A DNA stretch of 64,000 bases from Leifsonia sp. Leaf264 (GCF_001422325.1 NZ_LMMR01000006.1:310001-374000), one strand, 5' to 3'. Positions 10,026 to 19,056 are shown, counted from the first letter of the stretch. Translations and numbers: made by a program. The notes: generated by a model from the sequence alone, not told the origin.

Positions 10026-10313
10026 ATGCGATTCCACTTCACCGCGCCGCTCTGGGAATGGGAGGCGCGCGCCAACTGGTACTTCGTGAGCCTGCCCGAG
10101 GAGATGGGCGCCGACATCGCCGAGGTCCCGCGGATGACGCGCGGCTTCGGAGCCGTCAAGGTGAGAGTCGGCGTCGGGCGCACGACGTGGTCCACGTCGA
10201 TCTTCCCTCTGGCCGACACCTACGTGCTGCCGATCATGAAGGCCGTGCGCAGGGCCGAGCGCATCGAACCCGACGACGAGGTGACGATAGACCTCGAGGT
10301 GCTCGACCTGTGA
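10026..10313 (+). CDS. DUF1905 domain protein
   Basis: A 95-residue protein that matches the DUF1905 pattern throughout: N-terminal FHFTAPLWEWEA, central WYFVSLPEEMGADI, then GFGAVKVRVGVGRTTWSTSIFP and the C-terminal acidic strand DEVTIDLEVLDL. The family forms a small beta-barrel-like domain often found with YdeI-like or bacteriocin-protection proteins; its biochemical role is not established. It starts 9 bp after the maltokinase stop. Confidence 0.85.
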   Translation: MRFHFTAPLWEWEARANWYFVSLPEEMGADIAEVPRMTRGFGAVKVRVGVGRTTWSTSIFPLADTYVLPIMKAVRRAERIEPDDEVTIDLEVLDL

Positions 10314-10335
10314 GGAGCGAGACGTAGCGGGTGCT

Positions 10336-10354
10336 GCATCCGCTGCCCGGATGC
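10336..10354. terminator. small hairpin between convergent genes
   Basis: GCATCCG pairs with CGGATGC around a 5-nt loop between the DUF1905 stop and the convergent TIG-domain membrane protein. It is a weak candidate for a bidirectional terminator. Confidence 0.4.
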
Positions 10355-10361
10355 GGCCCGA

Positions 10362-11813
10362 CTACAGGTTGATGAGCCTCGTCGTCGTCGACCCGGCATA
10401 GGAGATGCGCACCATCTGGGCGCCGGTCACTCCCGCCGGCACGATGGCGATGGCTCGATGATCGGCTTCGGTCGCCGTCTCCTCGACGTAGCCGTCGATG
10501 CCGACACGCACCCTGGTGCCCTCCGGCACGTCCTCCTCGACTGTGATGGCCAGGGTGCCGTCGGCCTCGAGGGCTATCGAGGCGTCGGCGAACGGGGTGA
10601 CGATCTGCAGCTGGTACGGGTCGGTCTCGACGCCGGCAGCCGTCACCACCACGACGTCGACGAGCCGGCTGTCGAGGCCGTCCTCCGGGGGTGCCGGGAC
10701 GTCGACGATGATCTCGCTCGGCGAGAGCGCCGGCCGCTGACCATCGGTCTCGATGGCCGGAACCACGACGGTTCCGAACCTGACCCAGACGTGGGCGTGC
10801 TTCTCGTCGACATCGGCTCCCGGTGGGATGAAGTTGGTGCCACGCACCCGCACCCGCGCTCCGACCGTCGGAATCCCCGATCCGGTGTCGGGCACGATGG
10901 TGAGGATGCTGGGCGAGTTCTTCTGCACGGCCTTCTTGCCCACGTAGCCCAGTGCTGACGCGCTGGTGAGGATGACGATGGCCTCGGGCAGATCGGGCAG
11001 CCGCGTCGAGTTCGCGAACAGCAGCACGGCGAACACGACCACGGCGATCGTGTTGAACACGAGGTACTGGGTGTCGATGAGGTCCGTCGTCCCGGCGTCG
11101 TTCGACACCAGGTCCTTGATCTGCGGCTCCCCTGTCGGGACCTTCTGCAGGTCGCCGGCAGCGACCTTCGAGGAGTCGATCTGCTGCACGAGAACGAGAG
11201 CGGCGAACGGGCCGCCGAGCAGGAGCAGGTAGTCAGCGCTGATCGGGAGGCCGTCCGTGCCGGCCGGTAGCGCCTCGGCCGGAACCCAGTGCCCGGTGAG
11301 CACGCCGACGAAGACCAGGTAGATGAAGGCCCACGCCAGCACGACGGTCCAGATCCAGGCCTGGAAGGACGAGGTGGAGAATCGTCCGTCCTTGCCGATC
11401 AGCACGCCGATGAGGCCTCGCGGCTGGGTGAGCCTGGAGATGATCGCCAGCAGCCCGAGGGTGAGCACCGTGGCAGCCGCGGCGGACCAGAGATGCTGCA
11501 TGACGATCGTGGGGACAGTCGACATGGTGAAGGCGGCCGCTGCGATCAGGAAACCGGCGATGCCGACGAAGATGCGCCAGGTGCGCGATCCGACGTGGTG
11601 CAGGTACTCGTCGCTGCGGGCATCGAGCTCGGTGGTGAGCTCGAGCTCGAGGGCGGCGATCGCCGCACTCGCCTGGTCGCTCCCGGGAGAGGGAGACGAC
11701 GGGTCGCTCGCGGAGCCTCCGGAGGGGCCGGCCTGAGTTCGGAGCGCCCGGATCCGGGCACGCAGCTGATCGATCTTCGTCTTGCTCGCGGCTCGGCGCT
11801 TCGCATAGTCCAT
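10362..11813 (-). CDS. six-helix membrane protein with TIG/IPT-like domain
   Basis: A 483-residue protein of unknown function. A basic, coiled-coil-like N-terminus (about 1-75, with a Ser/Pro/Gly-rich break at 30-48) precedes six predicted membrane segments near 80-97, 108-126, 150-173, 194-210, 250-269 and 277-294. Then comes a beta-rich TIG/IPT-like domain starting at PSILTIVPDTGSG (about 302) with GARVRVRGTNF, and a second beta domain to the C-terminus. TIG domains are usually extracellular adhesion or ligand modules; with an even number of helices the N-terminal coil and TIG domain share one side of the membrane. No partner gene is adjacent. Confidence 0.7.
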   Translation of the reverse strand: MDYAKRRAASKTKIDQLRARIRALRTQAGPSGGSASDPSSPSPGSDQASAAIAALELELTTELDARSDEYLHHVGSRTWRIFVGIAGFLIAAAAFTMSTVPTIVMQHLWSAAAATVLTLGLLAIISRLTQPRGLIGVLIGKDGRFSTSSFQAWIWTVVLAWAFIYLVFVGVLTGHWVPAEALPAGTDGLPISADYLLLLGGPFAALVLVQQIDSSKVAAGDLQKVPTGEPQIKDLVSNDAGTTDLIDTQYLVFNTIAVVVFAVLLFANSTRLPDLPEAIVILTSASALGYVGKKAVQKNSPSILTIVPDTGSGIPTVGARVRVRGTNFIPPGADVDEKHAHVWVRFGTVVVPAIETDGQRPALSPSEIIVDVPAPPEDGLDSRLVDVVVVTAAGVETDPYQLQIVTPFADASIALEADGTLAITVEEDVPEGTRVRVGIDGYVEETATEADHRAIAIVPAGVTGAQMVRISYAGSTTTRLINL

Positions 11814-11906
11814 GGCGAACCTGACCTTCGGGTAGGGCAGTGCTCAGTGTTCTGAGAACGGGAGCGATTGTCCTCCGGCGGCAGCCGTGCCGCAATGCGC
11901 TGACGC

Positions 11907-11946
11907 GAGGAACGGGGCAGGCCCTGATGGGCCTGCCCCGTTCCTC
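11907..11946 (-). terminator. strong 18-bp hairpin terminator
   Basis: A perfect 18-bp stem (11907-11924 with 11929-11946) closes on the 4-nt loop TGAT, just downstream of the stop of the minus-strand F420-type oxidoreductase. No strong T-tract follows. Confidence 0.8.
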
Positions 11947-11956
11947 AGTGCCACCG

Positions 11957-12610
11957 TCAGGCTGCGGCGGACGTCGCCCGCTCGGCCTTCGCCAGGTTCG
12001 CGACGAGCTCCTCGCGGTTCTGCGGAATGACGTAGGCCGGCTGGTCGCGCTCGACCCTCCAGCTCTCGGACAGCGGTCCGATGTTGACGGTGTCGAAGCC
12101 GATCTCGTCGTAGAGACGCTCGACGAACTGGGCGGCATCGTCGAAGTCGCTTGCCGTGGCGAGGGCGCGGCGGCCCGGTGTGCCGGCAGGGGTTCCGTCG
12201 GTCGTGATGTCTGAGAACTTGATGTGGTTGAAGCCCTTGGCCACCCGGCTCTCGGGGAGGTGGGCCTGCAGCAGGCCGGACACGGTGTCGACCCCGTCGT
12301 CGAGCGAGGCGATGTGGCCGTCGCGCTCGAAGTAGTAGTTGTTGGTGTCGATCACGATCTTGCCCGCGAGCGGGGCGACGGGTACCGCCTCGAGCGCCTT
12401 GAGCGGCACAGTCACGACGGCGACGTCGCCCGCTGCTGCGGCATCCGTCGCCGTGGCCGCCCTGGCCTTGGGTCCGAGGTCGGCGATGAGATCAGCGAGG
12501 GTCTCCGGTCCGCGCGAATTGCTGATGACCACGTCGTAGCCCGCCGTGATGGCCGCGCGCGCGACCTGGCTGCCGATGTGTCCTGCTCCGATGATTCCGA
12601 TTGTCGTCAT
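11957..12610 (-). CDS. NADPH-dependent F420 reductase-like oxidoreductase
   Basis: A 217-residue Rossmann protein. The N-terminus TTIGIIGAGHIGSQVARAA is a dinucleotide-binding loop, and VVISNSRGPETLADL matches the NADP phosphate-binding segment of the F420-dependent NADP oxidoreductase family. VAVVTVPLKALE and KIVIDTNNYY are also family-typical. Members shuttle hydride between F420 and NADP or act on other substrates; many actinobacterial paralogs are uncharacterised. The start at 12610 begins at the conserved fold; the upstream in-frame extension is non-conserved. A strong terminator follows the stop. Confidence 0.82.
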   Translation of the reverse strand: MTTIGIIGAGHIGSQVARAAITAGYDVVISNSRGPETLADLIADLGPKARAATATDAAAAGDVAVVTVPLKALEAVPVAPLAGKIVIDTNNYYFERDGHIASLDDGVDTVSGLLQAHLPESRVAKGFNHIKFSDITTDGTPAGTPGRRALATASDFDDAAQFVERLYDEIGFDTVNIGPLSESWRVERDQPAYVIPQNREELVANLAKAERATSAAA

Positions 12611-12712
12611 GTCGAGATCGAACCACGGATGCGCCGGTCGTGTTCCCAGGTCGGGGAAAGCTGGCAGTCGCATCCGAAATCTCGCGAAACAATCTGGCCG
12701 CGCCGGGAATAA

Positions 12713-12726
12713 CATGCAGATGCATG
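12713..12726. promoter_or_regulatory. palindrome CATGCA-GA-TGCATG in the yceI promoter
   Basis: A perfect 6-2-6 palindrome lies 5 nt upstream of a TATACC box (12731-12736), which is itself 5 nt before the yceI start codon. The position suits an operator, but no candidate regulator is adjacent. Confidence 0.4.
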
Positions 12727-12741
12727 GACTTATACCCTCCC

Positions 12742-13296
12742 ATGGACACCACGACCACTCACCCCCAGTACATCGCCGGCACCTGGAAGCTCGACCCCGC
12801 TCACTCGGAGCTCTCCTTCTCGGTGCGCCACCTCGCCATCAGCAAGGTGCGCGGCTCGTTCGAGACCTTCGACGCCACCATCGTGACCGGCGAGAACCCC
12901 GCCGACACCACCATCGAGGCGTCGATCGACGTGGCCTCGGTCAACACCAACCAGGCCCAGCGCGATGAGCACCTGCGCACGAGCGACTTCTTCAAGGTCG
13001 ACGAGTTCCCCACTGCCACCTATGCGGCGAAGGACATCGCGATCGACGGCGACGACTTCACCGTGACCGGCGACCTGACCCTGCGTGGCGTCACCAAGCC
13101 CGTCACCCTGAAGGGCGAGTTCGGCGGAGTCACCACCGACGGCTACGGCCAGACCAAGGCCGGCGCCTCGGCGACGGCGAAGTTCAACCGCAACGACTTC
13201 GGCGTCTCGTGGAACGCGGCTGTCGAGGCCGGTGGCCTCACCCTCGGCGACGAGATCACCCTGAACGCCGAGATCCAGGTCGTTCTGCAGAAGTAG
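12742..13296 (+). CDS. YceI family lipid-binding protein
   Basis: A 184-residue protein with the full YceI lipocalin-like pattern: GTWKLDPAHSELSFSVRHL at the N-terminus, RGSFETFDATI, DEHLRTSDFFKVDEFPTATY, VTGDLTLRGVTKPVTL, and FNRNDFGVSWN. YceI proteins bind polyprenoid or amide lipids in a beta-barrel pocket. Many Gram-negative members are exported, but this one has no signal peptide and should be cytoplasmic. No Shine-Dalgarno sequence precedes the ATG; the TATACC box 5 nt upstream suggests a leaderless or near-leaderless message. A hairpin terminator follows. Confidence 0.9.
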   Translation: MDTTTTHPQYIAGTWKLDPAHSELSFSVRHLAISKVRGSFETFDATIVTGENPADTTIEASIDVASVNTNQAQRDEHLRTSDFFKVDEFPTATYAAKDIAIDGDDFTVTGDLTLRGVTKPVTLKGEFGGVTTDGYGQTKAGASATAKFNRNDFGVSWNAAVEAGGLTLGDEITLNAEIQVVLQK

Positions 13297-13313
13297 TCAG
13301 TTCCAGTTCGTCA

Positions 13314-13345
13314 GCGGGCGGTACCGGTCATCCGGTGCCGCCCGC
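13314..13345 (+). terminator. 14-bp hairpin terminator after yceI
   Basis: GCGGGCGGTACCGG pairs with CCGGTGCCGCCCGC (one G-T pair) around the loop TCAT, followed by the T-rich TTCTGTCT. Confidence 0.8.
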
Positions 13346-13401
13346 TTCTGTCTATCCGACGCCCGGATGCCGGCGAGCCTCGTGCGCGGCATGATGGAGC
13401 C

Positions 13402-14082
13402 ATGCCAGCGGCCAGCGAACCCATCTCGATCGACATCGACGGCACGACGGTCTCGGGCGCCTATGCGCGGCCGACCGACGCCTCGGCGACGCTCGTCGTC
13501 GCCCACGGTGCCGGGTCGGGGTTCGAGCATCCGTTCCTCGTGGGGTTCACCGATGCCGTCAACGCGGCCGGCATCGCGACGCTGCGATTCAACTTCGGCT
13601 ATCGCGAGGCCGGCCGCAGCTTCCCCGACCGGCCGCCGGCAGCCATCGCGGCGTGGCGGGCGGCGATGGCCTTCGCCCACACTCGGGCGGCCGAAGCCGG
13701 CGCGTCGGACGATCCGATCTGGGCCTCCGGCAAGTCCTTCGGCGGCCGGATGGCGTCGATGGCCGTCGCCGACGGGATGGAGGCGGCCGGACTGGTCTAC
13801 CTCGGCTATCCGCTGCATCCGCCCGGGCGCCCGGAGAAGATCCGCGACGCCCACCTCTACGGGCTCACCCTGCCGATGCTGTTCGTCGAGGGCACCCGCG
13901 ACCCGTTCATCGGGGTGGAACTGCTCGAGTCCGTGACGGAGCGCATCGGGTCGAACGCCGTGATCGAGTGGGTCGAGGGCGGAACCCATGACTTCGCGGT
14001 GGCGGGCAACAAGCGCACGCCCGCCGTGATCGGCGCATCGCTCGCCCCGGCCGTGGTGGAGTTCATACGCGCGCAGGCATAG
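13402..14082 (+). CDS. KANL3/Tex30-like alpha/beta hydrolase
   Basis: A 226-residue hydrolase. The catalytic triad can be placed: Ser in the elbow GKSFGG, Asp in EGTRDPF, and His in GGTHDFAV. The oxyanion strand region VVAHGAGSGFEHPF is typical of the KANL3/Tex30 hydrolase-like branch. Substrate unknown; family members are cytoplasmic and poorly characterised. The reading frame begins 105 bp after yceI, past its terminator, so it should have its own promoter. Confidence 0.82.
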   Translation: MPAASEPISIDIDGTTVSGAYARPTDASATLVVAHGAGSGFEHPFLVGFTDAVNAAGIATLRFNFGYREAGRSFPDRPPAAIAAWRAAMAFAHTRAAEAGASDDPIWASGKSFGGRMASMAVADGMEAAGLVYLGYPLHPPGRPEKIRDAHLYGLTLPMLFVEGTRDPFIGVELLESVTERIGSNAVIEWVEGGTHDFAVAGNKRTPAVIGASLAPAVVEFIRAQA

Positions 14083-14142
14083 ACGGCCGATGCCGTGAGC
14101 CTGCTCCCGGTGGTCTCATCGACGCCGTCCAGCCTCACGCCC

Positions 14143-14148
14143 TACGCT
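14143..14148 (+). promoter_or_regulatory. -10 box TACGCT of a leaderless promoter (plsC-like)
   Basis: TACGCT lies 7 nt upstream of the ATG at 14156 and no ribosome site is present. Confidence 0.55.
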
Positions 14149-14155
14149 GGGTGCC

Positions 14156-14956
14156 ATGACGAAGCGCCCCAGAGAACCCATCTACGGTGCGGCCATCGCC
14201 GCCGGACGGACCCTCTTCGGGTTCTGGGGCCTCAAACGCCGGGTGACCGGCATCGAGAACCTGCCGACCGATGGCGGTGCAGTGGTGGCCATCACACATT
14301 TCGGCTACCTGGACTTCGCCCTCACCGAGTGGATCATCTGGCTGCACACCCGTCGTCATGTGCGCTTCATGGGCAAGAAGAGCGTGTTCCAGAAGCCCGT
14401 GATCGGCTGGCTCCTGCGATCGATGCACCACATCAGCGTCGACATGCAGGCCGGAGCAGCCGCCTACGCGAATGCCGTCACGGCCCTGCGCGGCGGTGAG
14501 CTCCTCGGCGTGTTCCCCGAGGCCGGCGTGAGCGCGTCGTTCCTGGTGCGCGACTTCAAGACCGGGGCCGTGCGTCTCTCCGCCGAGGCCGAGGTTCCCA
14601 TCATCCCCGTCGCGGTCTGGGGAGGGCACCGCCTCATGACCAAGCGGCACAAGGTGAAGTTCTTCGAGCGCTTCGGCGTTCCCGTCGCCTTCGCCATCGG
14701 CGCCCCCATCACCGCTCACCTGAATGACGACCCGCACCTCGCGACAGAACAGCTGAGGGCGACGATGCAGGGCATGGTCGACGAGCTGCAGGCGACGTAT
14801 CCGGTGAACGGATCCGGCCAATGGTGGCAGCCGCAGCACCTCGGCGGCACGGCCCCGAGCGTGGCCGAGGCGCAGGCCGCCGACGAGGCCCGCGACGCGG
14901 CCAGGGCGGCACGCGCGGCCACGACGAACACGCGCGATTCCGGCACCCCCCGCTGA
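14156..14956 (+). CDS. 1-acyl-sn-glycerol-3-phosphate acyltransferase family (PlsC)
   Basis: A 266-residue lysophospholipid acyltransferase. The catalytic HX4D motif is visible as His-Phe-Gly-Tyr-Leu-Asp in VAITHFGYLDFALTEW. The glycerol-phosphate binding motif II is VRFMGKKSVFQKP, and FPEAGVS stands in for FPEGTRS (motif III). VPIIPVAVWGGHR is motif IV. The role is phosphatidate or related lipid synthesis at the membrane. The C-terminal about 35 residues are Ala/Arg/Asp-rich and probably disordered. A leaderless promoter box precedes the start. Confidence 0.88.
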   Translation: MTKRPREPIYGAAIAAGRTLFGFWGLKRRVTGIENLPTDGGAVVAITHFGYLDFALTEWIIWLHTRRHVRFMGKKSVFQKPVIGWLLRSMHHISVDMQAGAAAYANAVTALRGGELLGVFPEAGVSASFLVRDFKTGAVRLSAEAEVPIIPVAVWGGHRLMTKRHKVKFFERFGVPVAFAIGAPITAHLNDDPHLATEQLRATMQGMVDELQATYPVNGSGQWWQPQHLGGTAPSVAEAQAADEARDAARAARAATTNTRDSGTPR

Positions 14957-14977
14957 CCGCCGCCTCCGACCGGATGA

Positions 14978-14994
14978 CCGAGGCGTGGCCTCGG
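14978..14994. terminator. short hairpin between convergent plsC-like and SNF2 genes
   Basis: CCGAGGC pairs with GCCTCGG around a 3-nt loop in the 72-bp convergent gap. Weak candidate. Confidence 0.35.
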
Positions 14995-15028
14995 CTGGCG
15001 CACCTCGACTGACGAGACCTGGCCGGGC

Positions 15029-18000
15029 TCAGGCCTCGAGCAGACCGCGGATGTCGTCGGCGGTGAGGGACTCACTGAACAGGGCCTCGTCGTCCATCAC
15101 GGAGTTCACCAGCTCGGCCTTCTTGGCCTTCAGCGCCATGACCTTCTCCTCGATGGTGCCCGACGCGACCATGCGGTAGACCATCACGGTCTTGTCCTGG
15201 CCGATGCGGTGAGCCCTGTCGACGGCCTGCGCTTCGCTCGCCGGGTTCCACCACGGATCGAGCAGGAACACGTAGTCGGCCTCGGTGAGGTTGAGTCCGA
15301 AGCCGCCGGCCTTGAGGCTGATCAGGAAGACCTTCGCCTCGCCGCCGCGGAAGCGCTCGATGACCTGGCCCCGCGATCGCGTGCTGCCGTCGAGGTAGGC
15401 GTACGGCACTCCGAGCTCGTCGAGGCGGGCGGCCGCGCGCTGCAGGAAGGAGGTGAACTGGCTGAACACCAGGGCCTGGTGCCCCTCGGCGACGACGTCG
15501 TCGAGCTGCTCGAACAGGGCGTCGAGCTTGGCCGATGGAACGCCGGCGTACTTCTCCTCGTCAATGAGCGATGCGTCGAGGCTGAGCATCCGCAACAGGG
15601 TGAGTGAGCGGAAGACGATCAACCTGTTGCGATCGAGGTCCTCGATGAGCCCGAGCAGCTTCTGCCGCTCGCGCTGCAGGTGGGTGTCGTAGATGCGCCG
15701 GTGCCGGGGATCGAGCTCGATCGAGAGCACCTGCTCCTGCTTCGGCGGCAGCTCGGGCGCAACGAGCTCCTTGCTACGACGGAGCATCAGAGGACGGATG
15801 CGGCGACGCAGCTTCGCGAGCCGCTCCGTGTTGTGATCCCCCTCGATGGGACGGCGGTACTTCTCGGTGAACAGGCGCGCCGATGGGAACAGCCCCGGAG
15901 CCACGATCTGGAACAGCGCCCAGAGCTCCATGAGGTTGTTCTCCATCGGTGTTCCCGTGACGGCCAGGCGGAACGGTGCGCGGATGCCGCGAGCGGCCTG
16001 ATGCACCTTGGACGTGTGGTTCTTGGCGAACTGAGCCTCGTCGAGCACGAGGCCGCCCCACTCCAGCTCGGCGAAGACCTCGGCGTCTATGCGCAGAATG
16101 GCATACGTCGTGAGCACGATGTCGGCACCGGCCGCTGCATCGGCGAGACGCCGCCCGGTCTTGCCCTGGGTGGCTTCGATCGTGACGACCTTCAGGCCGG
16201 GCGTGAACCGTGCCGACTCGGTGGCCCAGTTCGAGAGCACGGAGGTGGGGGCGACCACGAGGAAGGGAGCGGCATCCGTCGGCTCATCCGTCGTCGTCTC
16301 CTCCGCCGTCGACTGTTCGACGACGTGGGCAATGAGGGCCAGCGTCTGGGCCGTCTTGCCGAGTCCCATGTCGTCGGCGAGGATGCCGCCGAGCCTGTGC
16401 CGGTGCAGGAACGCCAGCCAGCGGAAGCCCTCGAGCTGGTAGTGCCGCAGCTCGATGGCGAGGCCCTCGGGGGCGTCGAGCGGCTCGATGGCGCCGAGGT
16501 CGCGCAGGCCCTCGACCGTCGCCTGCCAGGCCGCGGCGGCCTCGCTCACGTCGGCGAGCTCTTCGAACTCGTCCCAGAGGTCGGTCTGGTACCGGCTGAT
16601 GCGGATGCCGGCCTCCCACTCGGGCAGGGTTCCTGCCTCCTCGATGAGTTCGCGCAATGGCTCGAAGACGGGCTGGTCGAGCGAGAGGTAGCTGTTGTCG
16701 ACGAGCAGGAGCTTCCTGCGGCCGTTCGAGAGCGCCGTGAACAGCGGACCGAAGGGCACCGTGCGCCCCTCGACGGTGACCACGACGCCGAGGTCGAACC
16801 AGTCGTTCTCCTCGGTCTCGACGGCGCTCACGGTGAGCACGGGGGCCTCGACGACCTCCCGGTAGTCGGGCTGCTGGCCGACGATGTCGATGTGCAGCCT
16901 GTCGACTCCGGCGAGCGCGGGGAGAATGCGCGCGCTGAACTCCGCGGCGTCGAGGGAGCGCAGCACGACCGAGGCCCGCAGGCGCAGTCCGGTGTCCGCA
17001 CGATGCGCGTTCGTGCTCGCAGCAGCGCTCGAGACCGGGTTGCCCAGCGCGAGCGATCCGGCGATGTCGTCGCGCAGGATGCCCTCGACCTCGGCGACGA
17101 CGGCCCGCTCGACCGCGGGGTCGTGGAACTCCGAGTCCGGGGCGGACAGCGGGGCGCGTCGGCCGTCGGAGAGGTTCCACTCCCAGAGCAGTCGAAGCAC
17201 GTGGCCGGCCTCGAACCGAGCTGTCAGCACGAGAGTCGCCGGGGTCAGCGGGGGCGGCGTGAAGCTGGCGTCGCTGCTGACGACCCGCAGGGTGCGGGCG
17301 AGGGCGCCGTAGTGGGTCTCGAGGAACTCGGCGACCTCGGGCGCAGGCACCTGAACCGGCCGCTGGCGCTCGACCACGGCGCGTTGCTCCGGCGTGACCG
17401 GGGAGCCGAGTCGCGCGAGAGTGATCACTCCGTTCGCGAAGTCGTAGTGGTAGACGCCGTGGGTGCCGATCAGCCGCACCTGGTCAGCCGGGTGCGGGAC
17501 CCCGTCGATGAGCACGGAGGGCGTGAGGACGAGCCCGGCATCGGGTGCGGCATCAGCCCTGCCGTCGACCTCGCCCCCGCCGTCGGCCCCGTTCGGGCCG
17601 AAGCTGGCGTCGAGTCCGATCGACGCCGAGCCCGCCACACTGATGACGGGCGTCGGCCCTGACCCGACCAGCGGGATGCCCAACCTGTCGGCATCCGCAA
17701 GCAGGGCCCAGAGCAGGCTGCTCTCGAACTCGTCGAGGGAGATCCAGTCGGAACCGAAGTTGAGGTAGCCGCCGTGGACCGGCCCCTTGAGCACCGAGAA
17801 CTGGGCGAACCAGCGCGCCTTCAGTGTGTCGAAGCCGCCGGCACCGCCCTGGTAGCCGATGTTCTGCCAGGTCAGGGCGCCCTTGATCCAGCCGCCGCGC
17901 GCACCGAGGGTGACAGGTCGAACGGCGAGACGTTCGACGGCCGCCGAGTCGCCGGCCGTGGCATCCCGCGGCGCCTGCCAGCTGTCGCGTCGACGGGAGA

Positions 18001-18508
18001 CGCGTTGGCGCAGTTCGAACTGGAGGGCCAACGGATGCTCGCGCTGGCCCTGGCGGACCGCATCCGTCGTTCCCGAGATCGATCCCGGAACCGACGCGGC
18101 GCGGGTCTGCGCCGTGAGGGCCGCGATGTCGCCGCGCCAGCCGTCGTCGACGGGGCCGGCGGCGACGCGCTGCGACTCGATCACGGCGGACGCCGCAGCC
18201 TTCGCGGCCTCGTTGGCGGCGAAGAGGGCGGCGGCGGCGTGCTTGCAGGTGAAGCCGACAGGACAGCTGCAGGTGCTGCCCAGGATCGTGGTGCGACCGG
18301 CCGAGCCGATGTCGAGGGTGACGGCGCAGCGGTAGGGCGTGGCTGCAGTGCCCTGAACCTGGGCGGTGAGCCTGTGCTGCGGGGCGTCCCAGCTGAGGTC
18401 GTGCACATTGCCGGCTCGGGCGGAGGTGCGGCCACGGCTGAGTGCGAGCGGGCCGACGAAGCGCGCGATGGTGAGCTCTTCCACGCGGGGAAAGCTGTCG
18501 ATGGCCAT
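15029..18508 (-). CDS. SWIM zinc-finger SNF2-family helicase
   Basis: A 1159-residue DEAD/H-type ATPase. An N-terminal SWIM zinc finger (CSCPVGFTCKH, CxCx(n)CxH) is followed by a long middle region with beta-rich bacterial SNF2-associated sequence. The SNF2 ATPase lobe carries GGILADDMGLGKTAQTLAL (Walker A) and LDEAQFAKN (DEAQ box). The C-terminal helicase lobe carries LVFSQFTSF, the KAGGFGLNLTEAD motif and VDRAHRIGQDKTV (motif VI). Such proteins translocate on double-stranded DNA and remodel nucleoprotein or RNA-polymerase complexes (HepA/RapA-like). The start at 18508 is the first Met before conserved sequence; the longer in-frame extension is unlikely. Confidence 0.92.
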   Translation of the reverse strand: MAIDSFPRVEELTIARFVGPLALSRGRTSARAGNVHDLSWDAPQHRLTAQVQGTAATPYRCAVTLDIGSAGRTTILGSTCSCPVGFTCKHAAAALFAANEAAKAAASAVIESQRVAAGPVDDGWRGDIAALTAQTRAASVPGSISGTTDAVRQGQREHPLALQFELRQRVSRRRDSWQAPRDATAGDSAAVERLAVRPVTLGARGGWIKGALTWQNIGYQGGAGGFDTLKARWFAQFSVLKGPVHGGYLNFGSDWISLDEFESSLLWALLADADRLGIPLVGSGPTPVISVAGSASIGLDASFGPNGADGGGEVDGRADAAPDAGLVLTPSVLIDGVPHPADQVRLIGTHGVYHYDFANGVITLARLGSPVTPEQRAVVERQRPVQVPAPEVAEFLETHYGALARTLRVVSSDASFTPPPLTPATLVLTARFEAGHVLRLLWEWNLSDGRRAPLSAPDSEFHDPAVERAVVAEVEGILRDDIAGSLALGNPVSSAAASTNAHRADTGLRLRASVVLRSLDAAEFSARILPALAGVDRLHIDIVGQQPDYREVVEAPVLTVSAVETEENDWFDLGVVVTVEGRTVPFGPLFTALSNGRRKLLLVDNSYLSLDQPVFEPLRELIEEAGTLPEWEAGIRISRYQTDLWDEFEELADVSEAAAAWQATVEGLRDLGAIEPLDAPEGLAIELRHYQLEGFRWLAFLHRHRLGGILADDMGLGKTAQTLALIAHVVEQSTAEETTTDEPTDAAPFLVVAPTSVLSNWATESARFTPGLKVVTIEATQGKTGRRLADAAAGADIVLTTYAILRIDAEVFAELEWGGLVLDEAQFAKNHTSKVHQAARGIRAPFRLAVTGTPMENNLMELWALFQIVAPGLFPSARLFTEKYRRPIEGDHNTERLAKLRRRIRPLMLRRSKELVAPELPPKQEQVLSIELDPRHRRIYDTHLQRERQKLLGLIEDLDRNRLIVFRSLTLLRMLSLDASLIDEEKYAGVPSAKLDALFEQLDDVVAEGHQALVFSQFTSFLQRAAARLDELGVPYAYLDGSTRSRGQVIERFRGGEAKVFLISLKAGGFGLNLTEADYVFLLDPWWNPASEAQAVDRAHRIGQDKTVMVYRMVASGTIEEKVMALKAKKAELVNSVMDDEALFSESLTADDIRGLLEA

Positions 18509-18645
18509 CAGACAATGCTCGCATGAACCGCGGCACGGATGCAGCAGACGGGTTCCACCCCTCGGCTCGGCCGATGGCCTCGCAATGCCGGCCCGACGGC
18601 GGGATGATGGTGGCATCCATGAGGACGAACCAGGGAGGTTCCGCC

Positions 18646-19056
18646 ATGACGACGCTCAACCCGTATCTGAGCTTCCGCGACACGGCCCGCGAGGCGCTCG
18701 AGTTCTACCATTCGGTCTTCGGCGGGGAGCTCACGCTGAGCACCTACGAGGAGTTCCACGCCAGTGAGGATCCTGCCGAGCTGAACAAGATCATGCACGG
18801 CCAGCTGGAGTCCGGGAGCATGACCCTGATGGCCGCCGACACCCCGAACTCGATCGACCTCACCATCGGCGACAACGTGACGGTGTCGCTCAGCGGAACC
18901 GAGGAGGAGGAGCTGCGCGGCTACTGGGCAGCTCTCTCCGAGGGGGCGACGATCACGATGCCGCTGGAGATCGCGCCGTGGGGAGACGCCTTCGGCCAGC
19001 TCACCGATCGCTTCGGAACCAACTGGATGTTCAACATCGGGGCTGCCGCGGCGTAG
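18646..19056 (+). CDS. PhnB-like VOC-superfamily protein
   Basis: A 136-residue glyoxalase/VOC-fold protein. It opens with NPYLSFRDTAREALEFYHSVFGG, the typical PhnB start in which the paired alpha/beta module binds a small ligand, and ends with APWGDAFGQLTDRFGTNWMFNI, the family C-terminal signature. Many such proteins have lost metal ligands and their function is unknown. The start at 18646 is fixed by AGGGAGG at 18632-18638; in-frame upstream ATGs lack ribosome sites. Confidence 0.88.
   Translation: MTTLNPYLSFRDTAREALEFYHSVFGGELTLSTYEEFHASEDPAELNKIMHGQLESGSMTLMAADTPNSIDLTIGDNVTVSLSGTEEEELRGYWAALSEGATITMPLEIAPWGDAFGQLTDRFGTNWMFNIGAAAA

Noticed and set aside
11849-11859. Palindrome GTTCT-G-AGAAC upstream of the TIG-domain membrane protein
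   Set aside because: Short, and it does not match the actinobacterial LexA box or another operator I know; left out of the feature list.
15680-17662. 660-codon plus-strand frame opposite the SNF2 helicase
   Set aside because: Low-complexity antisense translation; the helicase motifs are on the minus strand.
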